A stretch of DNA of 64,000 nt from Bacteroides intestinalis DSM 17393 (GCF_000172175.1 NZ_ABJL02000008.1:1612001-1676000), one strand, 5' to 3'; shown: positions 1 through 8,537, counted from the first letter of the stretch. Program-made: numbers and translations. Notes: generated by a model not told the origin, from the sequence alone.

Positions 1-679
1 ATTTTTTAGCAGAACCACCCGCATTGGTAACGGGGAGTACTTTATCGGAATCTGAGCCAAATTCTGTATTGGAATTTGTAGCAGTAGGATCAGTAGTTGT
101 GGCACGATGATTATTTTCATTCCTTGATGAAGCTGAAGCTGTTTGACCATACATTCCATTACCTTGGTGGTGATTGCCATATACGCGTTGGGAAATTGTA
201 ATGGAAACAGTAACAGATACAGTCTCTTCATCATCACCATTCGCAACAAGTATGGTACCGGATGACGCTGGTGCCAGATGTTTATGTCCCGGAGTCTGCG
301 CTGTAGGTTTAGGCTCATGAATAGAGGGGAATTTTTCCTGTACCACATCTCCGTTCAGGTTACCTTCCGGTGTCAGCGTAGCCACCTTGGTGAATGCTTC
401 CTGAATCTCATCTTTCGGAGAGAAATACCAGAATGCAGCGGAAGCAGCTCCAAGCACTAATACTACAGAAGCAGCCGCAGCCACCCGGTAGAAGCGTGGA
501 GTAAGGACGGAACGTTTCTGCTTCTGTCCGAAAGCAACAGCTGCAGAAGTATTGGTTGCATCGGTTTCAACTCTTGACAGGTCGCTTTTCAGCTCCTCCC
601 AAAAGCCATCCCGCACCGTCATCTCTGCACCAGAGAGGCGATTACGGAACAAACCGGTTATTTCATCATTTCCTTTCAT
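1..679 (-). CDS. Probable anti-sigma-type membrane protein, C-terminus beyond window
   Basis: The reading frame starts at an ATG at 679 and is open to the window edge, so only the first 226 residues are visible. The N-terminal ~60 residues are charged and probably cytoplasmic, residues ~65-86 form one hydrophobic segment rich in Ala and Val, and the rest is Pro/Ser/Thr/Asn-rich and probably periplasmic. It overlaps the upstream ECF sigma factor gene by 14 bp, so the two are co-transcribed and translationally coupled. An ECF sigma gene followed by a one-TM protein is the usual sigma/anti-sigma arrangement. No zinc-binding anti-sigma HxxxCxxC motif is visible, so the anti-sigma role rests on context and topology. 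Confidence 0.6.
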   Translation of the reverse strand, partial: MKGNDEITGLFRNRLSGAEMTVRDGFWEELKSDLSRVETDATNTSAAVAFGQKQKRSVLTPRFYRVAAAASVVLVLGAASAAFWYFSPKDEIQEAFTKVATLTPEGNLNGDVVQEKFPSIHEPKPTAQTPGHKHLAPASSGTILVANGDDEETVSVTVSITISQRVYGNHHQGNGMYGQTASASSRNENNHRATTTDPTATNSNTEFGSDSDKVLPVTNAGGSAKK

Positions 680-1217
680 ACTCTGTATATTCTTTAATTC
701 TTTTTGCTAACAAATTCTTGGCGCGATGCAGTTGCGAAGTGGATGAATGTACCTTAATCCCAAGCATTTCCGCTATTTCCTTGTGTGATTTCTCTTCAAA
801 CACATACAAGTTGAAAACGGTTCGGCATCCATCAGGTAATTCTGCCACAAATGCCATCAACTGCTGTTCAGAGAGGCGGCTACCGCTATCTGCTATACTT
901 GCTTCGTCGGGTATGTCAGGCAATTGTTCTTCGTTTACCACCAGTTGGGTGATACGCTTCTGCTTTCGCAGATAATCTATTGCCTGTGTCACCATTACTC
1001 TTGTTACCCACGTTGCCAACGCACATTCGCCCCGGAAAGTGAAATGGGTAAAGATCTTGATGAACCCATCGTGCAATACGTCATGAGCGGCATCTTCATC
1101 GCCCGTATAGCGGTAGCATACCGCAAGCATCTGCTTGGAATAAAGGGTATACAGCTCCTTACGTGCGGAATCCTTTCCTGCCCGGCAGCCCTCTATCAGT
1201 TCTATTTCATTTTCCAA
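666..1217 (-). CDS. ECF-type RNA polymerase sigma factor
   Basis: 183 residues, a normal length for an extracytoplasmic-function sigma factor. Region 2 is recognisable around residues 20-90 (YTGDEDAAHDVLHDGF, then the WVTRVMVTQAIDYLRKQKR stretch), and region 4 lies near residues 120-175 (LPDGCRTVFNLYVFEEKSHK followed by a recognition helix). The only plausible start is a TTG at 1217, because an in-frame TAA lies just upstream and no in-frame ATG is near. The membrane protein downstream overlaps it by 14 bp and is probably its regulator. The inducing signal cannot be read from the sequence. Confidence 0.88.
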   Translation of the reverse strand: MENEIELIEGCRAGKDSARKELYTLYSKQMLAVCYRYTGDEDAAHDVLHDGFIKIFTHFTFRGECALATWVTRVMVTQAIDYLRKQKRITQLVVNEEQLPDIPDEASIADSGSRLSEQQLMAFVAELPDGCRTVFNLYVFEEKSHKEIAEMLGIKVHSSTSQLHRAKNLLAKRIKEYTEYERK

Positions 1218-1325
1218 TGTCAGTGCTATTTTTTACGGACGCCTCTTCGCGTCGTTTGTTAGTTAGACGCAGCTTTCCGTAGAATGCTGCAATGTAATAT
1301 CTAAAAAGAAGTTAAAGAACGGAGA

Positions 1326-2030
1326 TTATTTATATTTTGCTTTCAAAGTCTGTATCTGCTTGTCAAGCATTTCATCCAGTGCATCAAACTCACTCCAATC
1401 TAAGATACCGGGAACCATAACGACGAAGTTAATAAAATTATCATGTTCCAAAAGATAGGAGACTTCATCCTTAAAAGTGCGGTCATCACTCAAGATATTC
1501 TTTCTTCCCGCAGACAAGGCAAGCCCCATCAGCACATCGGTCTTTATCTTATAATAATCACCCACATCTTTCTTTTTCCTTCCCAACTCAAAATAGACCT
1601 GCATCACATCCTGCAACATACGTTTCTCAGGGATATACTGCATTAATGAGGAACCTTTCAACACGTCCAATGCATCGGTTCTATAAGAGAACTCATCAAA
1701 ATTATTAAAAAGCTTGCCATACTTCCATAAAGTATCTCCAGGTATCTTAGATACATCCATATTGTGGTTCGACAACACAGTGCTCATGTGTACATCAATA
1801 TCCAGCAACCGCTTTATTTTACGCAATTCCTCCTTATTGTACTCCAGTTCTTCCGCTACCAGTTGCATCGTCGCTCGCACTTCTTTCTGCCTACTGTGCT
1901 CCGCTATCTTGTCACTTCCCCAGAAAGTAACAATGATACCTGCCGCCACAATGCTGAACTGACGAAAATAGTCTCCCAGTTCCCAGCTTTTGAGCACGTT
2001 CTTTATCTTATCCCAACCGTTCTGTCCCAT
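1326..2030 (-). CDS. Single-TM hypothetical protein, paralogue of its upstream neighbour
   Basis: 234 residues. The N-terminus has the pattern W-x-x-[IV]-K-x(3)-W-x-LGDY-x-RQ, followed by a hydrophobic segment (about residues 24-40, SIVAAGIIVTFWGSD) and a long, mostly helical, charged C-terminal region. The next gene upstream (2039 to about 2749) has the same N-terminal pattern, membrane segment, SD motif and overall length, so the pair is a tandem duplication separated by only 8 bp and very likely one operon. I do not recognise a characterised family. The topology suggests a short cytoplasmic N-terminus and a larger domain on the other side of the inner membrane. Confidence 0.6.
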   Translation of the reverse strand: MGQNGWDKIKNVLKSWELGDYFRQFSIVAAGIIVTFWGSDKIAEHSRQKEVRATMQLVAEELEYNKEELRKIKRLLDIDVHMSTVLSNHNMDVSKIPGDTLWKYGKLFNNFDEFSYRTDALDVLKGSSLMQYIPEKRMLQDVMQVYFELGRKKKDVGDYYKIKTDVLMGLALSAGRKNILSDDRTFKDEVSYLLEHDNFINFVVMVPGILDWSEFDALDEMLDKQIQTLKAKYK

Positions 2031-2038
2031 AACTCTGA

Positions 2039-2749
2039 TTATTCTAAATGATATTTTTCTTCAATAGCCTGTATTGCCCTATCAATTCTTTTCCCTACAC
2101 GCTCTATATAGTCGGGAGTAAAATATCTATGAGCAACCCTAACAAAGTTTCGCACCGATATATTCGAAAGGTAGATGTCCCATGCCTCATATCCCCCCTC
2201 ATACAAACAATGCATCTGTTCATCGGTCAGTGTAAGATTGAAAGGTGTCATAACCTGGTCTTTCATATCATAATAGCCGTTCATAGTCGCCTTAAACCCA
2301 TCCAATACTTCATAAATCTCAGTCAACTGCAACAGCAATTCTTTATCCGAAATTTTCTGCATCAACATGGAACTTTTAAGTATATCCAGTGCATTCTGGG
2401 TATAAGTGAAACTACGTATATGCCCCATTAGAAGGGCAAACTGCCTCAACGAATCTTCAGGTATGATACGAATCTTCAAGTCGTGCTCTGCCAATAAGGC
2501 AGAAAGACGTTCGTCTTCCTGAAACTCAGCCACAATATCTTCATATTTCTCCCGGTTACTTTTCAGTTCTTCCTTAATCAGCAACATGGTGGCCCGGATA
2601 TCCTCCTTCTCCGAATTTCGGGTTACCAAATCACTGCCCATAAAGGTAATCAGCACACCAATCACGACAATGGATATTTGTCGCACGTAGTCTCCCAGCT
2701 TCCATCCTTTGACTATCGTTTTTACTCTTTTCCAATCTATCTTTTCCAT
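2039..2749 (-). CDS. Single-TM hypothetical protein, tandem paralogue
   Basis: I place the start at the ATG at 2749 rather than the upstream ATGs at 2764/2767. From that Met the protein (236 residues) aligns with its downstream paralogue, and both share Trp, LGDYxRQ, ISIV and a GSD motif after the membrane segment. The segment ISIVVIGVLITFMGSD (about residues 23-38) is the single predicted membrane helix, and the remainder is charged and helical. The 5' region is unusual: an array of four 22-bp dyad units ends 8 bp before this start, so the array occupies the leader or promoter. Function is unknown. Confidence 0.6.
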   Translation of the reverse strand: MEKIDWKRVKTIVKGWKLGDYVRQISIVVIGVLITFMGSDLVTRNSEKEDIRATMLLIKEELKSNREKYEDIVAEFQEDERLSALLAEHDLKIRIIPEDSLRQFALLMGHIRSFTYTQNALDILKSSMLMQKISDKELLLQLTEIYEVLDGFKATMNGYYDMKDQVMTPFNLTLTDEQMHCLYEGGYEAWDIYLSNISVRNFVRVAHRYFTPDYIERVGKRIDRAIQAIEEKYHLE

Positions 2750-2757
2750 ATCTTCCA

Positions 2758-2845
2758 AATGCATCATCTATTCACTCAAAACGCATCATCTGTTTGACCT
2801 CAACAGACCATGCGTTCACCCCTAACAGACCGTCTGTTTCTTAGT
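2758..2845. repeat. Tandem array of four 22-bp dyad units
   Basis: Four consecutive 22-bp units begin at 2758, 2780, 2802 and 2824. In each, a 15-bp block has inverted ends and is followed by a 7-bp spacer. The blocks have ends AAT/ATT, AAC/GTT and AAC/GTT, and the last, AACAGACCGTCTGTT, is a perfect 7-1-7 palindrome. The array lies directly upstream of the single-TM gene that starts at 2749. Arrays with the same period but different sequence occur at 57034 and 59518. Confidence 0.7.
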
Positions 2846-2874
2846 GTTCCGTAATATACTGATTATTAATAGAA

Positions 2875-2922
2875 AAGCCTCTCATAAAGATTGCAATATG
2901 ATGGCAAACTTATGAGAGGCTT
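2875..2922 (-). terminator. Terminator-like hairpin after nadC
   Basis: A 12-bp inverted repeat (AGCCTCTCATAA pairing with TTATGAGAGGCT) with a long loop follows the nadC stop on the minus strand and ends in a short T-rich stretch. It separates the nadC operon from the two paralogous membrane genes. Confidence 0.6.
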
Positions 2923-2957
2923 CCCTTTTTATTCCCTAATACGACCTTCCGCCTTTG

Positions 2958-3806
2958 TCAACATGCTTTAAAACTCATATCCAATCCTTTTACAGAATGG
3001 GTCAGAGCACCTACAGAGATAAAGTCTACACCACATTCGGCATAATCGCGCAGCGTATCAAAAGTGATACCACCCGAAGACTCGGTTTCATAACGACCGC
3101 CTACCATATCCACAGCCTTCTTTGTCATTTCAGGCGTGAAGTTATCAAACATGATACGGTCTATGCCACCAAGATCAAGCACTTGTTGCAACTCATCGAA
3201 GTTACGTACTTCAATCTCTATCTTGAGGTCTTTACCTTTTTCCTTGCAATATTCTTTAGCACGATTGATAGCCTTGTCGATGCCTCCGGCAAAATCCACG
3301 TGATTGTCTTTCAGCAAAATCATGTCGAACAATCCGATACGATGATTTACACCACCGCCAATCTTCACAGCCATTTTCTCAAGGATACGCATACCGGGAG
3401 TAGTCTTACGGGTATCGAGCACACGTGTATTCGTACCTTTCAGTTTCTCTGCATATTTATGCGTCATGGTAGCAATACCACTCATGCGTTGCATAATGTT
3501 CAGCATCAGGCGTTCTGTCTGCAACAAAGATTGCACCTTGCCTTCCACTATCATTGCTATATCGCCCGGCTTCACCTCAGCCCCATCATTGATGAAGACT
3601 TCTACCTTCATAGTAGGGTCGAAACGACGAAACACTTCTTTGGCAACTTCGATACCAGCCAGAATGCCCGGCTCTTTAATCAAAAGTTTGGATTTACCCA
3701 TCGCCGTAGCGGGGATGCACGAAAGGGTTGTATGGTCTCCGTCACCTATATCTTCTGCGAAGGCGAGGTCTATCAACCTGTCAATCAATTCTTCTTCCTT
3801 ATTCAT
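2958..3806 (-). CDS. nadC: Nicotinate-nucleotide pyrophosphorylase (quinolinate phosphoribosyltransferase)
   Basis: 282 residues, the normal family length. The enzyme makes nicotinate mononucleotide, CO2 and PPi from quinolinate and PRPP in de novo NAD synthesis, in the cytoplasm. Recognisable elements are the N-terminal EDIGDGDHT, the central LDTRKTTPGMR segment that binds phosphates and quinolinate, GGGVNHRIGLFDMILLKDNH, and the C-terminal ESSGGITFDT and SVGALTHS phosphate-binding loops of the barrel. Its start overlaps the end of the DUF4783 gene by 8 bp, so the two are co-transcribed from the promoter near 4214, where a perfect palindrome suggests regulation. Confidence 0.95.
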   Translation of the reverse strand: MNKEEELIDRLIDLAFAEDIGDGDHTTLSCIPATAMGKSKLLIKEPGILAGIEVAKEVFRRFDPTMKVEVFINDGAEVKPGDIAMIVEGKVQSLLQTERLMLNIMQRMSGIATMTHKYAEKLKGTNTRVLDTRKTTPGMRILEKMAVKIGGGVNHRIGLFDMILLKDNHVDFAGGIDKAINRAKEYCKEKGKDLKIEIEVRNFDELQQVLDLGGIDRIMFDNFTPEMTKKAVDMVGGRYETESSGGITFDTLRDYAECGVDFISVGALTHSVKGLDMSFKAC

Positions 3807-4191
3807 TCGCTTTATCTATTCTTATTTGATGTATCACATATTTGTTCTGTACCTTTCTGAAGAAACAATTCACCCGAAAGTTTCCATTAGCGGTCCCCAA
3901 AGTACCGATGATGAAACTTGATTCATCCCTCTTTCCTTCGTGATTCACATTGAAGCTACTGACTTTGTTCTCGGCAAAAAAATTAGCCATTGCTCTTTCT
4001 GCAGTTCGCTTGTCAGCATTGGTCGTACGATTGTGGATAATCAGATCCACCTTATCACCCAGATACCCGTTTAGCTCCTGAGAGTTTCCCTTTTTGAAGG
4101 CCGTAACCACCCCCACAGGTACGTCCTGAGCAAAGATCGAGGATACCCATAAGAAGAGGCTGGTCAACAATAAAACTACTCGTTTTTTCAT
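3799..4191 (-). CDS. DUF4783 family secreted protein
   Basis: 130 residues from the ATG at 4191. That start gives a clean signal peptide (KKR, then a hydrophobic stretch, ending SIFAQ), whereas the longer frame from 4266 would run through the promoter. The mature part is a small alpha+beta domain of the NTF2-like DUF4783 type typical of Bacteroidota, with a central HNRTTNADKRTAERAMANFF segment. It is the first gene of a two-gene operon with nadC, overlapping it by 8 bp. A role in NAD synthesis is not implied by the domain, and the coupling may be only positional. Confidence 0.75.
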   Translation of the reverse strand: MKKRVVLLLTSLFLWVSSIFAQDVPVGVVTAFKKGNSQELNGYLGDKVDLIIHNRTTNADKRTAERAMANFFAENKVSSFNVNHEGKRDESSFIIGTLGTANGNFRVNCFFRKVQNKYVIHQIRIDKANE

Positions 4192-4213
4192 AATCACAAG
4201 TATTAATGATACG

Positions 4214-4261
4214 CAAAGGTAAGCATTTATTGTAAAATACAATAAAAAAGCACTAATTTTG
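4214..4261. promoter_or_regulatory. Divergent promoters with a perfect palindrome between them
   Basis: On the minus strand a -7 box TACCTTTG (4214-4221) serves the DUF4783-nadC operon. On the plus strand TAATTTTG (4254-4261) serves rlmH. Between them lies a palindrome with 9-bp perfect arms, TTTATTGTA (4226-4234) and TACAATAAA (4238-4246), separated by three bases. It sits in the -33 region of both promoters, as expected for an operator. Confidence 0.6.
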
Positions 4262-4285
4262 TGCACGAATCAGAATGTAAGCAAC

Positions 4286-4759
4286 ATGAAAACAACTTTG
4301 CTCGTCGTAGGGAGAACCGTAGAACAACACTTTATAACTGCCATCAATGACTATGTGCAGCGTACCAAACGCTACCTGTCTTTCGATATGGAAGTCATCC
4401 CGGAATTGAAGAATACCAAGAGCCTTTCCATGGAAGTGCAGAAAGAAAAAGAGGGTGAATTGATATGTAAGACATTCCAGCCAGGTGATGTGATTGTATT
4501 GCTGGATGAAGGGGGAAAAGAAATGCGCTCCATAGAGTTTGCAGACTATATGAAGCGCAAGATGAACACCGTAAATAAACGGCTTGTATTTGTCATCGGC
4601 GGACCGTATGGTTTCTCACAAAAAGTATATCAGGCGGCACATGAGAAAATGTCCCTTTCTAAAATGACGTTCTCGCATCAGATGGTGCGGTTGATTTTCG
4701 TGGAACAGTTGTACCGGGCCATGAATATACTCAACGGCGGCCCTTATCACCACGAATAA
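4286..4759 (+). CDS. rlmH: 23S rRNA pseudouridine-1915 N3-methyltransferase
   Basis: 157 residues from the ATG at 4286. The upstream in-frame ATG at 4259 overlaps the -7 box and is unlikely. RlmH is a SPOUT-class methyltransferase that uses SAM to methylate pseudouridine 1915 in helix 69 of 23S rRNA on assembled 70S ribosomes. The trefoil-knot signature is clear: VLLDEGGKEMRSIEFA, then FVIGGPYGFS, and the C-terminal MTFSHQMVRLIFVEQLYRA with the invariant NGGPYHHE end. It converges with fkp, leaving only 8 bp between the two stops. Confidence 0.95.
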   Translation: MKTTLLVVGRTVEQHFITAINDYVQRTKRYLSFDMEVIPELKNTKSLSMEVQKEKEGELICKTFQPGDVIVLLDEGGKEMRSIEFADYMKRKMNTVNKRLVFVIGGPYGFSQKVYQAAHEKMSLSKMTFSHQMVRLIFVEQLYRAMNILNGGPYHHE

Positions 4760-4767
4760 CTGTCTCT

Positions 4768-7602
4768 TCAAGACCTTGAAATTTGGAACCCTGTTCCTGA
4801 TAACGCCATCTCTACAAATCGTGCGCGAGGGTTCGATACATCCTGCGTCAGTATCTCCCGGATGCGCAATGCTGCCTGTGGATCTTTCGCCACCATATAC
4901 AAGTAGCCTCCCCCACCTGCACCCGGCAACTTATACCCCAGTGCATAGTCCTTAATCTTATTGATAATTTTTTCCACTGCCGGAGGGTTAGTACCGCAAT
5001 CCAGAGCTTTATTCTGCATCCACGTTTTGCCAACCAATGCACCATAGGCCTCAAAGTCGTTCCTCTGAATAGCTTCTGCCATATCCAATGCATGCGCCTT
5101 CATATCTTCCAATATTGCCAAATGGATAGATGAATTAAGGAACATGGAACGCACAATCTCTGCCAGGATACCTTTAGCAGTACGTGTAATTCCCGTATAA
5201 TATAATAGGTGGCAATCACGATATTCAGGATGCGTAAAGAGATGTTCAGGCAACCAGTGTATTAACGGATTCTGTACAAACCCGGGTTCTGTTTGCAACA
5301 GTTTGATGCCTTGTAACACTCCACCATACTGATCTTGCCAACCACCACCCGTTGTCAACAACTGTTCCAGAGCAAGTGTACGACGGCATATTTCATTCTT
5401 ATCCCACATCAAGCCGCAGAAATCACTTAAAGAGCCTAAAACCGTAGAAGCCAGTATAGAACTAGTTCCCAGACCTGAGCCTGCCGGAATAGCAGATAAT
5501 AAAGTAATCTCTATACCTGTACCGAATGCCTGCAACTGTTTCTCCAACGAGGGATAACCCACTTCTGAAAACGCCGGGCCAAAACCTGCCAACGTCAGCG
5601 CCGCTTTCGGAATAGAGAAAGGAGACCCAATCTTACAGTAATCCTGCAATTCCCCGAAAGTATTCACAACTTCCATCGCTCCCATATCAATAGAGCGCAA
5701 AACAATGCGATACTCTTTACAAGGCTTCACATAAACTTGCAAAGGAGGTTGCCCATTCAATTCAATGGCCAGATTCACTACATTTCCACCCGCAAAAAGA
5801 GAATATGGCGGAGTATCTGTCCAGCCACCCGCAACATCAATACGCACAGGGCTACGTCCCCAAACAATCTGATCGCTATATACATTGAGGTGAGGACGGC
5901 TTTTCTTCTCATACAAATCAGAAAGGAGTCCTTCGCGCAGCAGTCCGAAAGCCTCTCTTTCATCATTCTGAAAGTCTTTTCCATTCAGCTTGTCTATCTG
6001 CGCCCGAAGCATCCGGTTATGGATACGCTGCATCTGAGGTGCATCATCCGGTAACACATCCGGTTTATCTATCTTCAAACAATGAAAATCTTCGGCAACA
6101 TCAGCCAAATCCAATTGATAGAAGACACTCTTCTCATAATTGCGTGCCAGCAATTCCCAATTGCCTTTCCGGAAACTCTCGCGCTGTGCATATAATTGAC
6201 GTAAATCTGCTTTCGCTGAAATTTCATCGGCAGAGAGACGTTGACTGTTCAACCAGATTTTCTTACCTTCCGCCAATTCCAGTTCCGAAGTCATCCAGCA
6301 AAGTACCTTGCCCATCTGTTCTATATCTTCTACTACTGGAAAGATTCCGGCAGCCTGTAAGTCGTCTTTCCTTCCGATTACATCATCCGGAGTCAATCCA
6401 CGTTTCGCCAACCAACCAATGAAGGGCATTCCCAGGAACAAAGTCTTTTCATCCTGGATATCTCCTTTAGATACATCATCAAAGCCATACGGACGAACCA
6501 CCCAACGCTTCTCCGCAAGAGGCACAATGTCTACACACACTCCATCCGGCAGTGCCAACGTCCAGTCATTTCTCGGTACGCCTGTGATAATTTGCCGGGA
6601 ACCAATCTTCCACGATGCACCAACAAAGCTGTTTTCAATCCAAAGATTATCATTATTAGAAGAAAGAGTTACCCCTATTTCTGCATTCTGCACAAAGATT
6701 GCAGGATTGGGTTTTACTTTCCGGTGCATAATCCGACGTTGATCGTACACTTTATTCTGTAAAGTGACAGTTGAGGAAAGTAATTCACGGCTCGTTCCAT
6801 AATGGTAGAATTCACCACCCGGTAAGGGCAAAATAGCCACAGACAGCTTATTCAACTCATCATCAATAATGCACGGGTGGTTACCCAGAGACAAACCGAA
6901 GTCTGAATATAAATCATAGTACTTCAAATCAGAATACGAAGCATCTTTCTGCGAACGTTTCATCAATAATTCCACCGCCCGATCGCTCAGCAACCAGATA
7001 CCTATATCCATCAGAAAGAGATGAGTCTTGGAAAGATTTTCCAACTCTTGCAATGAAGGCTTCTGCAACATAAAATCCAACGCTTCCGGCTGTTTGCGGT
7101 CAGAAACAAACACCCCATGATGTGTTGCTAATACCGGATCTACCCAGAGTCCATAACATACCACATCTGCATCCGGTATATCCTGCAAAGGTTTCTCGGC
7201 ACGAATATAGACATCACCACTCGCAATCAGTGTACGCAACTTTTCCGGTGCCCGCTCCATGATTTTCTCATAAAGTGGAACTTGCAAGGATAATAAGTTT
7301 TGCCCCAGCTTCTGCCCGCGTGCCCAGCGAAATACCGGTATTGGGGTTAATATCTTTCCGGAGGGAGCATATCCCGGCAGGCGGCGGCTTTGTCCACCGG
7401 CATGCAACAGGATACGTTTCTCTGTTGAGTGTTCTGTTTGTTGGTTTCTATACCATTCGCGCAAGAGCCAGGTTGTTCCCCCACCCGATCCCAGTTTCAT
7501 CCCTACAGGATCAGAAGTACAAAACCATTCCGTACGATCTACATTTTCCAGTTCATAGAATGCCGACACAAGATTAGGCGGCAAGGATAATAATTTTTGC
7601 AT
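4768..7602 (-). CDS. fkp: Bifunctional L-fucokinase / L-fucose-1-phosphate guanylyltransferase
   Basis: 944 residues, close to the known B. fragilis Fkp. The N-terminal half carries a nucleotidyltransferase site (LLHAGGQSRRLPGY, then GKILTPIPVF) that makes GDP-fucose from fucose-1-phosphate and GTP. The C-terminal ~360 residues are a GHMP kinase with VRIDVAGGWTDTPPY, the ATP loop IPAGSGLGTSSILA and the late motif LPGAGGGGYLYMV. In Bacteroides Fkp salvages host fucose for capsular polysaccharides and glycoproteins. The gene follows the UpxY-like gene by about 160 bp on the same strand, with an AT-rich gap that could hold its own promoter. No frameshift or missing motif is seen. Confidence 0.96.
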   Translation of the reverse strand: MQKLLSLPPNLVSAFYELENVDRTEWFCTSDPVGMKLGSGGGTTWLLREWYRNQQTEHSTEKRILLHAGGQSRRLPGYAPSGKILTPIPVFRWARGQKLGQNLLSLQVPLYEKIMERAPEKLRTLIASGDVYIRAEKPLQDIPDADVVCYGLWVDPVLATHHGVFVSDRKQPEALDFMLQKPSLQELENLSKTHLFLMDIGIWLLSDRAVELLMKRSQKDASYSDLKYYDLYSDFGLSLGNHPCIIDDELNKLSVAILPLPGGEFYHYGTSRELLSSTVTLQNKVYDQRRIMHRKVKPNPAIFVQNAEIGVTLSSNNDNLWIENSFVGASWKIGSRQIITGVPRNDWTLALPDGVCVDIVPLAEKRWVVRPYGFDDVSKGDIQDEKTLFLGMPFIGWLAKRGLTPDDVIGRKDDLQAAGIFPVVEDIEQMGKVLCWMTSELELAEGKKIWLNSQRLSADEISAKADLRQLYAQRESFRKGNWELLARNYEKSVFYQLDLADVAEDFHCLKIDKPDVLPDDAPQMQRIHNRMLRAQIDKLNGKDFQNDEREAFGLLREGLLSDLYEKKSRPHLNVYSDQIVWGRSPVRIDVAGGWTDTPPYSLFAGGNVVNLAIELNGQPPLQVYVKPCKEYRIVLRSIDMGAMEVVNTFGELQDYCKIGSPFSIPKAALTLAGFGPAFSEVGYPSLEKQLQAFGTGIEITLLSAIPAGSGLGTSSILASTVLGSLSDFCGLMWDKNEICRRTLALEQLLTTGGGWQDQYGGVLQGIKLLQTEPGFVQNPLIHWLPEHLFTHPEYRDCHLLYYTGITRTAKGILAEIVRSMFLNSSIHLAILEDMKAHALDMAEAIQRNDFEAYGALVGKTWMQNKALDCGTNPPAVEKIINKIKDYALGYKLPGAGGGGYLYMVAKDPQAALRIREILTQDVSNPRARFVEMALSGTGFQISRS

Positions 7603-7761
7603 ATCCGATTGCTATAATGCTTAATATATTAGCTGCAAATTAAAGCAATCTTAAGCAAAATCCACGAAAAATTTTAATGATTTTGAAGATGAAGATAGAA
7701 ATATCCTCGCACGAAGAAAATAGAAGCGAAACTTAAGTGTAAAGCCTATACAAAGATTCTC

Positions 7762-8298
7762 CTATATCTGTTCAATTAAAGAAGGATGGATAAAAGCCGT
7801 GGCCACAGCCATAAGACCCTGAATAACAACAACCACACGACGATCATCTTTTATACGAACAAATTCACCTTCTACACCTTCAAAAACGCCACCGGTAATG
7901 CGAACACGCTGTCCTCTCTTCAGATTAATAGTAGTGGGGTCTAAGTAGACAACCTGCTGATCGCAATTACCCGCAACAGCTATGAAACTCCGCATTTGTA
8001 CATCCGGAATCGTAATAGGTTGTTGAGTTTCGCAATCCATGATGTAGCGAATTGGAAGAATAGCTCCTTTAGCCTCTTTTATCTCTTCAAGTTGCTTTCG
8101 GGTGGAGCGAACAAAGACCAGATTATGAATAGCAGGAACAAGCTTGCGGATTTTACATTCATTCCTCACAATATACTCATAACGCATTGGAATAAAATTC
8201 TCTATTTGCTTGCTGTCCAGATAATTTTTCAAGGCCAACTCGCGGCTATAAGTAATACGCAGGGGATACCAATTCAGATCGGCGGAGCTTGTATTCAC
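7762..8298 (-). CDS. UpxY-family NusG-like transcription antiterminator
   Basis: 178 residues beginning at a GTG (8298). The N-terminal NGN domain is seen in WYPLRITYSRELALKNYLD and in IPMRYEYIVRNECKIRKLVPAIHNLVFVRS. A C-terminal KOW domain follows (GQRVRITGGVFEGVEGEFVRIKDDRRVVV). UpxY proteins are usually the first gene of a Bacteroides capsule operon and prevent premature termination in its long leader. Here no glycosyltransferase genes follow; the next gene downstream is fkp. It may act in trans on a capsule locus elsewhere, or control fkp. Family assignment is good, target unknown. Confidence 0.8.
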   Translation of the reverse strand: MNTSSADLNWYPLRITYSRELALKNYLDSKQIENFIPMRYEYIVRNECKIRKLVPAIHNLVFVRSTRKQLEEIKEAKGAILPIRYIMDCETQQPITIPDVQMRSFIAVAGNCDQQVVYLDPTTINLKRGQRVRITGGVFEGVEGEFVRIKDDRRVVVVIQGLMAVATAFIHPSLIEQI

Positions 8299-8392
8299 AA
8301 TAGGATTTTTTATATAGCATTTAGACTTTTACTATGTATGAACTAATAAATTAGCCACAATAATGCAGACTTAATCGTTCATCCAACGGACG

Positions 8393-8423
8393 CAAAGTTA
8401 AAGCGTAACAATGAGAATACAAA
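8393..8423 (-). promoter_or_regulatory. Promoter of the UpxY-like gene
   Basis: On the minus strand a TTTG (8420-8423) is followed after 19 bases by TAACTTTG (8393-8400), matching the Bacteroides -33/-7 consensus. The predicted leader to the GTG start is roughly 90 bases. Confidence 0.6.
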
Positions 8424-8475
8424 ATATTACGATAAAGAAAAAGCAGTTCCGAGTAGAAGCTTTTCCATGAAATAC

Positions 8476-8526
8476 AAAAAGTAGACTTCCCGTTGACAAG
8501 AAGTTAAGAGTTTGTCAACAGGAAGT
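8476..8526 (-). terminator. Terminator after the MarR gene
   Basis: On the minus strand ACTTCCTGTTGACAA and TTGTCAACGGGAAGT form a 15-bp stem with one mismatch, followed after a few bases by a T tract. It closes the oxidoreductase-marR transcript. Confidence 0.7.
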
Positions 8527-8537
8527 TAACCCTTTTT

